Shown: positions 18,577 to 26,942 of the stretch, piece after piece
How positions within the stretch are numbered: position 1 is the stretch's first letter
Layout of the letters: the number at the start of each line of letters is the position of its first letter
Source of the DNA: JASBZA01 sp964345295
Lineage (GTDB): Bacteria; Bacillota; Clostridia; Saccharofermentanales; Fastidiosipilaceae
NCBI GenBank assembly: GCA_964345295.1
Contig: CAYFQG010000004.1
Location: forward strand, 17,465 to 81,464
Reading direction: 5' to 3'
DNA length: 64,000 bases
The notes under the pieces: model-generated
What the model was told of the DNA's origin: nothing
Database searches by the model: none
Seen by the model: the letters and a program-made list of their open reading frames with translations, nothing else
Made by a program: the position numbers and the translations under genes

Positions 18577-20475
18577 ATGAAAGTAAATAAAGGCATGGTC
18601 CTTAACAATAGATACAAAATTGAAGCCTTAGCCGGTGTAGGCGGCATGGCGGAGGTCTACCGGGCCCGGGATTTGGAGACCGGTAAACCCGTAGCGGTTA
18701 AGGCTCTGAAAGACGAGTACAACGGCGACCAGGAATTTGTGCGTCGTTTCGATCTGGAAGCCAGAGCAGCGGCTTCACTGAATCATCCCAATATCGTTAA
18801 GGTTTACGGTGTCGGTGAGGACAAAGGCATGTGCTACATTGTCCAAGAATATGTCGAAGGCCAAAGTCTTAAAGACGAGATAAAAGACAGGGGGCGTTTG
18901 GACTGGCGAGTGGCTGTGCCTATCGCCATTCAGATTGCTTTGGCCCTGGAAGATGCCCATGCCCATGGTATTATTCACAGAGATATTAAACCGGCCAACA
19001 TCCTCATCACCGAAGACGGTATCGCCATGGTGACAGACTTCGGTATCGCCAGGGCCGTTAATGCCAACACCGTTACGACTACGGCCGGCAATGCCTTGGG
19101 ATCCGTACATTATTTTTCACCCGAGCAGGCCAAAGGCAGCCTGGTCAATGATAAAACCGACATCTATTCTTTAGGTATTTTGATGTATGAGCTTCTCACC
19201 GGCCAGGTGCCTTTCGACGGCGACACGCCGGTGGCCATTGCCGTTAAGCACCTCCAAGAAGAACCCAAGTCGCCAAAAGATTTGGTAGAAGATATTCCTA
19301 TCGGTTTGGCCGACATTGTCTTAAGATGCCTCAAGAAATCCCCCGATGACCGTTATCCGAACGTGAGAGCTCTTATCGACGACCTGGACCGTTTTACCTT
19401 GAATCCGGCCGGTCGCTACGGTGTCATCGAGAAGAAGGTCTTACCCAAACATGTGGCCGACGTATCCGAATCGACCATGAACCGGTCTTCCGGTCAGGCT
19501 ATGCGCCAGATGATGGACTTGGACAAGGATATCGACAAGCGCCGTTTCTCAAGAGTCCGAGACGGTATCCTGGTTACGGCAATCTTGGCTCTGGGTATTT
19601 TGGCCCTGGTCTTCGGCGGCCGCTACCTCGTGAAACAATTCGGCGAAGAGACCTTAACCAGTTCCAGCCAGTCCAATATCTTTATTGTACCGGGCCTGGT
19701 AAACAGTAGCTTGGAAGAAGTTTCCGCTTATTTAAGAGACGAAGGCATTAATTTTAAGGTCAATCAGGTCTTCAGTGAGACCGTGGCCAAAGGTTATATC
19801 GTGGAACAGAACTTCCCTGCCGGAACCGAAATTAGTCGGGAAGGTACCCATATTTCCGGAAACGAACTGATCTTAATAGTTTCCGCAGGTAGTGAATATA
19901 CGGTTATTCCGGTTATCGACGATATGACCGTGGAAGACTTACAGGTCTTATTCAGCGGTGAAGATTATGAGCTCCAGATTGTCCAACTGGAAAAGCCTCA
20001 TGTTTCCGTCCCTGAAGGCGGGGTTATCAGTATCAATCCGCCTCCGGGTACCAGGGTCAAGAAGGGCAGTCAGGTTGAGCTCACGGTCAGTAGCGGACGA
20101 AATATCGGAGCCATTCCCGATGTGCGTAAGATGGGTATCAATGATGCCAAAGGCAGACTGGAACGATCGGGTTTTGAGGTCTTAGTTGCTATCCCGTCCA
20201 ACCTGAGCGGCGTTAAGGACCTTTACGTTATTACTATGTCCCCTGAACCGGGTACACAGAATTTTACCGGCCAGGTTACCCTGAACGCAGGTACTTATGA
20301 GCAGGCTTTCCCGACACCGACACCGTCGGCCACACCTACACCCGAGCCTACGGAAACCGAAGCAACGACCGAGCCGCCCGCTCCCTCAGAGCAGCAGCCT
20401 ACCGAACCGCCGGTGACCGAGCCGGCACCTAGCACGGAGCCCCCGGCTACGGAACCCACGGGTGATGCAGGCTAG
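18577..20475 (+). CDS. prkC: PASTA-domain serine/threonine protein kinase PrkC
   Basis: Eukaryotic-like kinase that senses muropeptides or lipid II and regulates cell-wall growth and dormancy exit. The cytoplasmic kinase domain (about 10-275) shows the Gly loop GVGGMAEVY, VAVKALK (Lys42), HRDIKPAN near 134, TDFGIARA and a GSVHYFSPEQA activation end. A membrane helix at about 329-352 is followed by three PASTA repeats outside the cell (about 367-425, 445-508, 510-570). The last ~50 residues are a Pro/Thr/Glu-rich tail with repeated TEPP units. It has 632 residues and a ribosome binding site (AAAGGAATGG). Confidence 0.97.
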   Translation: MKVNKGMVLNNRYKIEALAGVGGMAEVYRARDLETGKPVAVKALKDEYNGDQEFVRRFDLEARAAASLNHPNIVKVYGVGEDKGMCYIVQEYVEGQSLKDEIKDRGRLDWRVAVPIAIQIALALEDAHAHGIIHRDIKPANILITEDGIAMVTDFGIARAVNANTVTTTAGNALGSVHYFSPEQAKGSLVNDKTDIYSLGILMYELLTGQVPFDGDTPVAIAVKHLQEEPKSPKDLVEDIPIGLADIVLRCLKKSPDDRYPNVRALIDDLDRFTLNPAGRYGVIEKKVLPKHVADVSESTMNRSSGQAMRQMMDLDKDIDKRRFSRVRDGILVTAILALGILALVFGGRYLVKQFGEETLTSSSQSNIFIVPGLVNSSLEEVSAYLRDEGINFKVNQVFSETVAKGYIVEQNFPAGTEISREGTHISGNELILIVSAGSEYTVIPVIDDMTVEDLQVLFSGEDYELQIVQLEKPHVSVPEGGVISINPPPGTRVKKGSQVELTVSSGRNIGAIPDVRKMGINDAKGRLERSGFEVLVAIPSNLSGVKDLYVITMSPEPGTQNFTGQVTLNAGTYEQAFPTPTPSATPTPEPTETEATTEPPAPSEQQPTEPPVTEPAPSTEPPATEPTGDAG

Positions 20476-20495
20476 ATGAGAGGATATTCGTATTG

Positions 20496-21398
20496 ATGGC
20501 AGAAGAAAATAAAGTTTTCCGAATCGTCAGGGGCGTAGGAGGCAACTATTGGGTCCACGGAGAGGACTTGGAAGAAATACAGGTCCAGGCTCCCGGCATT
20601 TTTCGAAAAGACAATAATAAGCCCTATGTAGGCGATTTGGTGACCTGTGAAGAAACATCGGATGATTTAATTCCTCTCAGGATGACTAAAATTCTTCCCC
20701 GTAAAAATCTTTTACCCAGACCCCCTATCGTCAATATTGACAGGCTTTGGTTGGTGATTCCTCTCTTAGATCCCGATCCGGACCTTTGGGTCTTGGATAA
20801 GATGCTGGTTTTGGCCCATTACAGCGCTATTCCGCTTCGCCTGATTTTTACCAAAGAGGATCTGGCCTCGGATGAACATTTGGATTTGGCTGAACTTTAT
20901 AAACGAATAGGCTATGATGTTTCTTTGTCCAGACCGGGCAAGGAAGACTTGTTAAAGCTTTTGAGACAAGAGCTAAGGGGGCACCTGATTTGTTTAGCCG
21001 GGCCCTCCGGATCGGGCAAGTCGACGCTCCTAAATAGTTTGATGGGCCAAGAAATAATGGAAACACAGGAAATTTCGGATAAGTTAGGTCGAGGTAAGCA
21101 CACGACCCGCCATGTTGAGCTTTTCCCTTTTGAGGGCGGTTATTTGGCCGATACACCCGGTTTTTCTTCTTTGGACTTGGGCCAGGCCGGAGTGGAAGAA
21201 GAAGACTTGGTCAGGGCCTATCCCGAGATTTGGGCCAGGCAAAACGACTGCCGCTTCTTATCTTGTAAACATTTGACCGAACCTTCCTGTGCGGTAAAAG
21301 AAGACCCCACCATCGATCCGGGACGTTTAGCCCGTTATCAGGAGTTTAGAAGACAATTAGAAAATTACAGAAGTTACGCTAAGAACCCCCGAAGATAG
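20496..21398 (+). CDS. rsgA: Ribosome small-subunit-dependent GTPase A
   Basis: Circularly permuted GTPase that checks late 30S assembly. An N-terminal OB fold is followed by the permuted order FTKED (G4), GPSGSGKSTLLNSL (G1), then TTRHVELFPF (G2 region) and DTPGFSSLDLG (G3). The C-terminal zinc knuckle is CRFLSCKHLTEPSCAV. The 300-residue length is typical. A TTG sits directly before the ATG at 20496; the ATG is preferred because GAGAGGA lies about 10 bases upstream. It lies between prkC and rpe as usual. Confidence 0.96.
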   Translation: MAEENKVFRIVRGVGGNYWVHGEDLEEIQVQAPGIFRKDNNKPYVGDLVTCEETSDDLIPLRMTKILPRKNLLPRPPIVNIDRLWLVIPLLDPDPDLWVLDKMLVLAHYSAIPLRLIFTKEDLASDEHLDLAELYKRIGYDVSLSRPGKEDLLKLLRQELRGHLICLAGPSGSGKSTLLNSLMGQEIMETQEISDKLGRGKHTTRHVELFPFEGGYLADTPGFSSLDLGQAGVEEEDLVRAYPEIWARQNDCRFLSCKHLTEPSCAVKEDPTIDPGRLARYQEFRRQLENYRSYAKNPRR

Positions 21399-21409
21399 GA
21401 GAAGATGAT

Positions 21410-22087
21410 ATGAACGATAAGAACTTAAAGCCTGCTATTGCCCCGTCTTTGCTGGCTACCGATCCTTTGGCCGTGGGAGAAGCCATTGATCAGCTTCCCG
21501 AATCTTGCAGCTGGCTTCATGTGGACATCATGGACGGCCACTTCGTCCCTAATATGAACGGCCAGCCGGGCCTGGTTAAGGCCATAAAAGACCGTTATGA
21601 GGATAAATTTATCTCGGATGTACACCTTATGGTAACCAATCCGGACCGGGTGATGGACCTATATATTGATGCGGGAGCCGATGTCATTACGGTTCACCAG
21701 GAAGTCTTATACCACCATCATCGAACCTTATCTTATATTAGAGAACGTGGCAGGATAGCGGGGCTGAGTTTAAACCCGGCCACACCCTTGTCTACATTAG
21801 AAGAGCTCTTGCCTCATGTTGATTTGATTTTATTGATGTCGGTCAATCCGGGCTACGGCGGCCAGCACTTTATACCGCAAGTTTTAGACAAGGTGAAAAG
21901 GCTCAGGGAAATGATAGACCGGACCTCATACCCTATCTTAATTGAAGTGGATGGCGGTGTGAATGAAAAGACCGCTCCCGAACTCTGGGAAGCCGGGGCG
22001 GATGTTCTGGTAGCCGGAAGTGCTGTCTTTACCCACCCCGATTTAGATATAGCTCAAGCTTACGAGGCACTCTTACCTCGTCATTAA
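21410..22087 (+). CDS. rpe: Ribulose-phosphate 3-epimerase
   Basis: Interconverts ribulose 5-phosphate and xylulose 5-phosphate in the pentose phosphate pathway; it would also process D-xylulose 5-phosphate produced by L-arabinose catabolism. TIM-barrel motifs are IAPSLLATD, LHVDIMDGHFVPN (metal His and catalytic Asp), DVHLMVTNP, LLMSVNPGYGGQ and EVDGGVNEKTAPEL. It has 225 residues. Ribosome binding site AGGAGAAG. rpe sits directly between rsgA and thiN as in Bacillus. Confidence 0.96.
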   Translation: MNDKNLKPAIAPSLLATDPLAVGEAIDQLPESCSWLHVDIMDGHFVPNMNGQPGLVKAIKDRYEDKFISDVHLMVTNPDRVMDLYIDAGADVITVHQEVLYHHHRTLSYIRERGRIAGLSLNPATPLSTLEELLPHVDLILLMSVNPGYGGQHFIPQVLDKVKRLREMIDRTSYPILIEVDGGVNEKTAPELWEAGADVLVAGSAVFTHPDLDIAQAYEALLPRH

Positions 22088-22107
22088 AAATAAAGGACCC
22101 GGTAGCT

Positions 22108-22797
22108 ATGACGGAAAAAAACTATGTCAGCATTGTATTAGGCGGTAAACTCAGTCTGACCGACCCTGTTTTAAAAGGCCTTAAAGAAAGCGCTCTTATT
22201 TTGGCGGCAGACCGAGGTTTAGATCATTTGTATCAGGCAGGCTTTATGCCCGATCTGCTCTTGGGCGACTTTGATTCGGTCAGCGATGAAGCCATGCACT
22301 GGGCCAAAGAAGCCGGCGTCATCATCGAAACCTATCCGGTAAGAAAAAATAAGACCGACGGAGAGCTGGCCATAGACCGAGCTTTGGCAGACGGTTATAA
22401 CCGGCTTAAAATCTGGGGCACCTCAGGTGATCCCAGACCGGACCATTTCTTGAGTATCCTATTGTACTGCCTTTGGATGCGCGAAAAATTCGGCATCAAA
22501 ACGTCTATTTGCGACGGTAAAAATGTGCATATTCCCCTGGTCGGTCCTGCCGAGCTGAGAGTCGACTTAGCAGATTACTTTACACCGGATCTTTTCAACC
22601 GGGTAAAAATTTCTCTGCCGACTTTTTCGGACTTGCAAGGCCTTTCTTATGAAGGCCTGGACTATCCGGTAGAAAATCAGGATTTCTTTTGGGGGCAGAC
22701 CTTACTCATTAGTAACACTATTAAACCCGGTCTCAAAGCGTTTTCCGTAAAACTTGAAGGAGGCCGGGCTTTTCTTAGTCTGTGTTTAGAAGATTAA
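22108..22797 (+). CDS. thiN: Thiamine diphosphokinase
   Basis: Transfers pyrophosphate from ATP to thiamine, giving the cofactor TPP. Family motifs seen: AADRGLDHL, LLGDFDSVSDE (metal site) and KNKTDGELAIDRAL. GTSGDPRPDHFLSIL corresponds to the usual G-GGR-DH segment and is somewhat divergent at the GGR position. It has 229 residues, last gene of the long + strand run. No hairpin terminator is visible in the 22 bp to the convergent aminotransferase gene. Confidence 0.9.
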   Translation: MTEKNYVSIVLGGKLSLTDPVLKGLKESALILAADRGLDHLYQAGFMPDLLLGDFDSVSDEAMHWAKEAGVIIETYPVRKNKTDGELAIDRALADGYNRLKIWGTSGDPRPDHFLSILLYCLWMREKFGIKTSICDGKNVHIPLVGPAELRVDLADYFTPDLFNRVKISLPTFSDLQGLSYEGLDYPVENQDFFWGQTLLISNTIKPGLKAFSVKLEGGRAFLSLCLED

Positions 22798-22819
22798 AAA
22801 AAATGGCTTAGAAAATTAT

Positions 22820-23989
22820 TTAGACGATTTCTGCCATGACTTGGACCATGGCCTCAGCCATGCCTTCAATGGTTCGGTCGGGAACGGCGTAGGAAACTCG
22901 GACATAGTCTTCCAGTCCGAAGCCTTTGGCCGAAACAAAGAGCACACCGTGTTTCTTGCAAAGGTCTACAAATTGGTCCGTGCTAAGTGAGTCGGGTCTT
23001 CTTAGTAAAATATAAAAGGTACCTTCGGACGGATGCGCTGTTAGGCCCAGGCTCTGGAAAATATCGACAATTCGGTCGCGCCTCTTCTTATAGGGCGTGG
23101 GGTCTACCGCAAGGCCGATGTTGTCTTCTAAGACGTGTTGCCAGACGGCCGGGGCGTTGACAAAGCCCAAGACACGGTTGTAATAGGCCAGGGCCAGGCT
23201 TAAATTGGCACTGTCTTCTATGTTCGAACTGTAGCAGACATAACCGATACGTTCGCCGGGCAGAGCATAAGACTTGGACCAGGAGTAGACAATCAAAGCA
23301 TTTTTCATATGTCTTAGAAGCGGCGGATAGACCCTGTCGTCATAGATTAATTCACGGTAGACTTCGTCGGAGATAGGGTAGATAGTCTGTTCTTGGGCCA
23401 GGAGGATAGTGTTTATCTTCTCCAAAAGCTCGGCTTCGTATACAACGCCGCTGGGATTGTTGGGAGAGTTAAGGATAAGGGCTTTGGTCTTAGGGGTGAT
23501 TTTAGCCTTTAAATCTTCTAAGTCGGGCCTGAAATCGGCGTCACAACGGACCAAAACAGCCTTGCCACCGGCTTCTTCGATATAGCGCGGATATTCGGTG
23601 AAATAGGGAATAAGGACCAGGACCTCGTCACCCGGATCCAGGAGGCTATGTAAGACGATGTTAAGGCCTGCCGCGGCACCGCAGGTCATGGTAACACAGG
23701 AAGCGTCCATGGGAACGGTATTTCGGACCGATTCGAAATGAGCAATCTTTTCTCTAAGGTCGGGGTAGCCTTGGTTGGACATATAGGCGTGTAGGCCTTT
23801 TTCTTCCGACCGGGCCAGGTTAAGGAGGCTTTCTTTAATCGCTTCGGGCGGCTCCTGGTCGGGATTTCCCAAGCTGAAATCATAAACCTTATCGGCACCT
23901 AATTTTTTCCTCAAAATTTTCCCTTCTTCAAACATGAGACGGACAGCGGAACCTTGGTTAATTTTTCCTTGCGCAGTTTTACTGATCAT
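22820..23989 (-). CDS. Class I/II PLP-dependent aminotransferase
   Basis: Fold-type I aminotransferase, probably acting on aspartate or an aromatic or branched amino acid; the substrate cannot be read from sequence. The PLP Lys is in SWSKSYALPGERIGYV, preceded by LNSPNNPSGVVYE (Asn-Pro motif) and YPISDEVYRELIY (Asp and Tyr contacting the ring). The N-terminus carries YDFSLGNPDQEPP. It has 389 residues, full length. A strong GGAGGT lies 4 bp before the ATG, and an extended -10 is upstream. It is transcribed against thiN and divergent from glgB, so it is a monocistronic unit. Confidence 0.88.
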   Translation of the reverse strand: MISKTAQGKINQGSAVRLMFEEGKILRKKLGADKVYDFSLGNPDQEPPEAIKESLLNLARSEEKGLHAYMSNQGYPDLREKIAHFESVRNTVPMDASCVTMTCGAAAGLNIVLHSLLDPGDEVLVLIPYFTEYPRYIEEAGGKAVLVRCDADFRPDLEDLKAKITPKTKALILNSPNNPSGVVYEAELLEKINTILLAQEQTIYPISDEVYRELIYDDRVYPPLLRHMKNALIVYSWSKSYALPGERIGYVCYSSNIEDSANLSLALAYYNRVLGFVNAPAVWQHVLEDNIGLAVDPTPYKKRRDRIVDIFQSLGLTAHPSEGTFYILLRRPDSLSTDQFVDLCKKHGVLFVSAKGFGLEDYVRVSYAVPDRTIEGMAEAMVQVMAEIV

Positions 23990-24019
23990 ATGAGACCTCC
24001 TTCGGCTCTTTTAAAGAAA

Positions 24020-24028
24020 AGTATAGCA
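24020..24028 (-). promoter_or_regulatory. Extended -10 promoter of the aminotransferase gene
   Basis: On the minus strand TGC is followed by TATACT, 31 bp before the aminotransferase ATG. The -35 region is poor, which fits an extended -10 type promoter. Confidence 0.5.
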
Positions 24029-24106
24029 GAATTGTTGGCCTTGTTTTGCTAGAATGAAGTCATCACAACAAAGAAGATTTGAGTAACTTCTTGCAGGAGC
24101 GGCGTC

Positions 24107-25945
24107 ATGGACATTAGACAATACCTAGAAGGTTATGCATTCGATTGTTATGAGTTTTTCGGAGCTCATCTTATGGGCAACGGTGTCCTTTTTCGCACCT
24201 ACGCTCCCCGTGCGCAAGAAGTATCCCTTATAGGTGATTTTAACGATTGGCAAGGCCAAGCCATGCAAAACGAAGGCGGTGTTTGGTCTTTGCATGTACC
24301 GGGGGCCAAAGTCGGCCAGTTTTATAAATTCAGGATAAAGGGCGCAGACGGCCAGCTTATGGAGAAGGCCGATCCTTATGCTTTTTCTTCGGAATTGAGG
24401 CCAAAGACCGCTTCGGTCATCTACGACCATTCGACCTACCGCTTCGAAGATGCAAAATGGATGTCTCAAAGGTCCGCTACGACAGAGCAGCCTATTTCGA
24501 TTTATGAATTACATTTAGGCTCCTGGAGAACCAAGGTCCATGAGTTAGGTGAGGCCTATGAGGGGCAAGTCATCGAAGAAGAAGAGGATAACTGGTTTAA
24601 TTACCGAGAATTAGCAGAACCTTTGGCCGCCTATATCAAAAACATGGGCTACACCCACGTGGAATTTATGCCTATTTATGAGTATCCCTTAGATGCGTCC
24701 TGGGGCTATCAGCCTTCTGGCTTTTTCTCGGCTACCTCGCGTTACGGAAGTCCGGATGATTTGAAGTTCCTGATTGATCATCTCCATCAAAACGGGATCG
24801 GTGTAATCTTAGACATTGTCCCTGTGCATTTCGTAAGCGATGCTTTTGCTTTAGGCAATTATGACGGGACCGCTCTTTATGAATACCCTCACCCCGACGT
24901 CGGTTTCTCGGAATGGGGTTCTTATAATTTTATGCATTCCCGAGGCGAGGTCCGGTCCTTCCTCCAATCTATGGGCGCATATTGGCTGGACAAATTTCAT
25001 ATTGACGGACTACGTTACGATGCAGTCAGTCGTTTGATTTACTGGCAGGGAGAGGAAGATAGGGGAACTATTGACCACACGATTCTTTTCTTAAAAAATA
25101 TGAATCAGGGCTTACACGACCGTTTCCCTGAGGCTATCTTAATTGCCGAAGACTCCACTTCTTACCCCGGTGTGACCCGTCCGGTAAAAGATGGCGGCCT
25201 GGGTTTTGATTACAAGTGGGATATGGGCTTTATGCACGATACCTTGGACTTCTTTAAGACGGCTCCCTGGCTTCGGACCGAGCACTATAATAAACTCACC
25301 TTTTCCATGATGTACTTTTATAACGAACGCTACATGTTGCCTTTTTCGCACGATGAAGTGGTGCACGGCAAGGCGACCATCAGCCAGAAAATGTTCGGAG
25401 ACTATGAAGAGAAGTTCCCCCAATCCAGAGCTCTTTATATGTATATGTTTGCTCATCCGGGGAAGAAACTTAATTTCATGGGCAATGAGTTCGCCCAATT
25501 AAGAGAGTGGGACGAGAAAAGAGAACAGGACTGGCCCTTGCTGATTTACCCTAACCATGACAGCCACCTGGCTTTCTTTAAGGCTTTGAATCATCTTTAT
25601 TTAGAATATCCCGAACTTTATGAGGGTGAATATAATCCAGAAGCTTATCAGTGGGTTGTGGTAGATGACGGCCTGGAGGTGGTCTATGCCTTTTACAGAG
25701 GTTTGGGTAAAAGAAAGGTTTTCTTCGTTTTTAATCTCTGCGGCCAGGTCTATGATTTTTATACCTTCGATCTCCAAGGCGGCTTGATTAAAGAAGAGCT
25801 CCTTAATAGTGGTTGGGAAGAGTTCGGGGGAAAGACCGCTCGACCGGACGACAAGAATCAGACCTGGTACTACGACGCTGAAAAGAAACTTCACGGCCTG
25901 ACTCTGCAAGCCTATAACGGCCGGGCCTTCCTGGTCGAATTTTAA
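24107..25945 (+). CDS. glgB: 1,4-alpha-glucan branching enzyme (GH13)
   Basis: Introduces alpha-1,6 branches into glycogen. An N-terminal CBM48-like beta-sandwich (FRTYAPRAQEVSLIGDFNDW) is followed by the GH13 barrel: VILDIVPVHFVSDAF, FHIDGLRYDAVSRLIYW (nucleophile Asp), LIAEDSTSYP (acid/base Glu) and PFSHDEVVHGK (transition-state Asp). It has 612 residues. The usual partners glgC, glgA and glgP are not adjacent, so here it is a stand-alone gene. GCAGGAG is a modest ribosome binding site. Confidence 0.95.
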   Translation: MDIRQYLEGYAFDCYEFFGAHLMGNGVLFRTYAPRAQEVSLIGDFNDWQGQAMQNEGGVWSLHVPGAKVGQFYKFRIKGADGQLMEKADPYAFSSELRPKTASVIYDHSTYRFEDAKWMSQRSATTEQPISIYELHLGSWRTKVHELGEAYEGQVIEEEEDNWFNYRELAEPLAAYIKNMGYTHVEFMPIYEYPLDASWGYQPSGFFSATSRYGSPDDLKFLIDHLHQNGIGVILDIVPVHFVSDAFALGNYDGTALYEYPHPDVGFSEWGSYNFMHSRGEVRSFLQSMGAYWLDKFHIDGLRYDAVSRLIYWQGEEDRGTIDHTILFLKNMNQGLHDRFPEAILIAEDSTSYPGVTRPVKDGGLGFDYKWDMGFMHDTLDFFKTAPWLRTEHYNKLTFSMMYFYNERYMLPFSHDEVVHGKATISQKMFGDYEEKFPQSRALYMYMFAHPGKKLNFMGNEFAQLREWDEKREQDWPLLIYPNHDSHLAFFKALNHLYLEYPELYEGEYNPEAYQWVVVDDGLEVVYAFYRGLGKRKVFFVFNLCGQVYDFYTFDLQGGLIKEELLNSGWEEFGGKTARPDDKNQTWYYDAEKKLHGLTLQAYNGRAFLVEF

Positions 25946-25987
25946 AGAGTTTTAAACTATAAAGTTATTTAGAAGGACAAACACATA

Positions 25988-26938
25988 ATGCAAAAAACTT
26001 TATCCTGGCTTTTCTTAAGCCTCTTTCTGTTGACCTCTTTGGCCTCTTGCCGAAAAGAAGACAAGGCTACGACACGCGTTTTAGCCATGAAAGGGCCTAC
26101 TGCCATGGGCCTGGTGCGTATGATGGAAGATTATAAGGAAGACGAGGCCTATCAATTCAACTTGGCTTCGGCTGTCGACGAAATCGGACCGGCGCTTCTG
26201 ACCGACAAAGTAGACATCGCCTTAATTCCGGCTAATATGGCGTCGATTCTCTACAACAAGAGCCAAGGCCAAATTGAGGTTTTAAACATCAATACCGGGG
26301 GCGTCTTATATATTGTGGAACGAGGCAATCGGATTTTGAGTGTGGAAGACTTAAAAGGCAAGACACTTTATGCTTCGGGCAAGGGTGCCAGTCCCGAATA
26401 TGCCTTGAATTATATTTTGGAAGGCCATGGTATAGACCCTCTGAAAGACCTTAAGATTGAATGGAAGAGCGAGCATGCCGAATGTGTAGAGGCTGTTGCA
26501 ACGGACCCGGATGGTCTGGCTCTCTTGCCGCAGCCCTTTGTAACTGTGGCTCAGAGCAAGGTCAAGGATTTAAGATTGGCGCTGGATTTGGCCGAAGAAT
26601 GGGATAAGCTTAATACTTCGTCGGCTTTATTGACCGGCGTTACGGTGGTTCGAAGAGATTTTGCCAAAGCCCATCCCGAAGCCGTAAAAAATTTTATGAA
26701 GGCTTATGAGGCCTCGGTTGCTTTCACAAAAGATTCGCCTGAAGAAGCGGCTAAGTTAATAGGAAGCTACGATATTGTTCCGGAAACCATAGCCATCAAG
26801 GCTCTGCCTTATTGTAAAATCAGCTTTATTACCGGCCAAGAGTTAAAAGACACTTTAACCGGCTACCTGGAGGTTTTATATAAAGCCGATCCCAAGGCGG
26901 TTGGAGGTGCCTTGCCGGGAGACAATTTCTATTACTAA
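25988..26938 (+). CDS. ABC importer substrate-binding lipoprotein
   Basis: Extracellular solute-binding lipoprotein of the SsuA/TauA/NMT1-like superfamily. The signal peptide ends in a lipobox LASC with Cys21 as the lipidated residue. The mature part contains two alpha/beta lobes (for example VDIALIPANMASILYNKSQ and VEDLKGKTLYASGKGASPE). It has 316 residues. It is followed after 4 bp by the fused permease-ATPase, so the two genes would form a complete importer. The superfamily takes up nitrate, sulfonates, taurine and thiamine precursors; nothing in the sequence or neighbours identifies the ligand. Confidence 0.85.
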   Translation: MQKTLSWLFLSLFLLTSLASCRKEDKATTRVLAMKGPTAMGLVRMMEDYKEDEAYQFNLASAVDEIGPALLTDKVDIALIPANMASILYNKSQGQIEVLNINTGGVLYIVERGNRILSVEDLKGKTLYASGKGASPEYALNYILEGHGIDPLKDLKIEWKSEHAECVEAVATDPDGLALLPQPFVTVAQSKVKDLRLALDLAEEWDKLNTSSALLTGVTVVRRDFAKAHPEAVKNFMKAYEASVAFTKDSPEEAAKLIGSYDIVPETIAIKALPYCKISFITGQELKDTLTGYLEVLYKADPKAVGGALPGDNFYY

Positions 26939-26942
26939 GGCT

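Noticed and set aside
20290..20475. Tandem DNA repeat or phase-variable tract at the prkC end
   Set aside because: The repeats are degenerate at base level and only reflect Thr-Glu-Pro-Pro composition.
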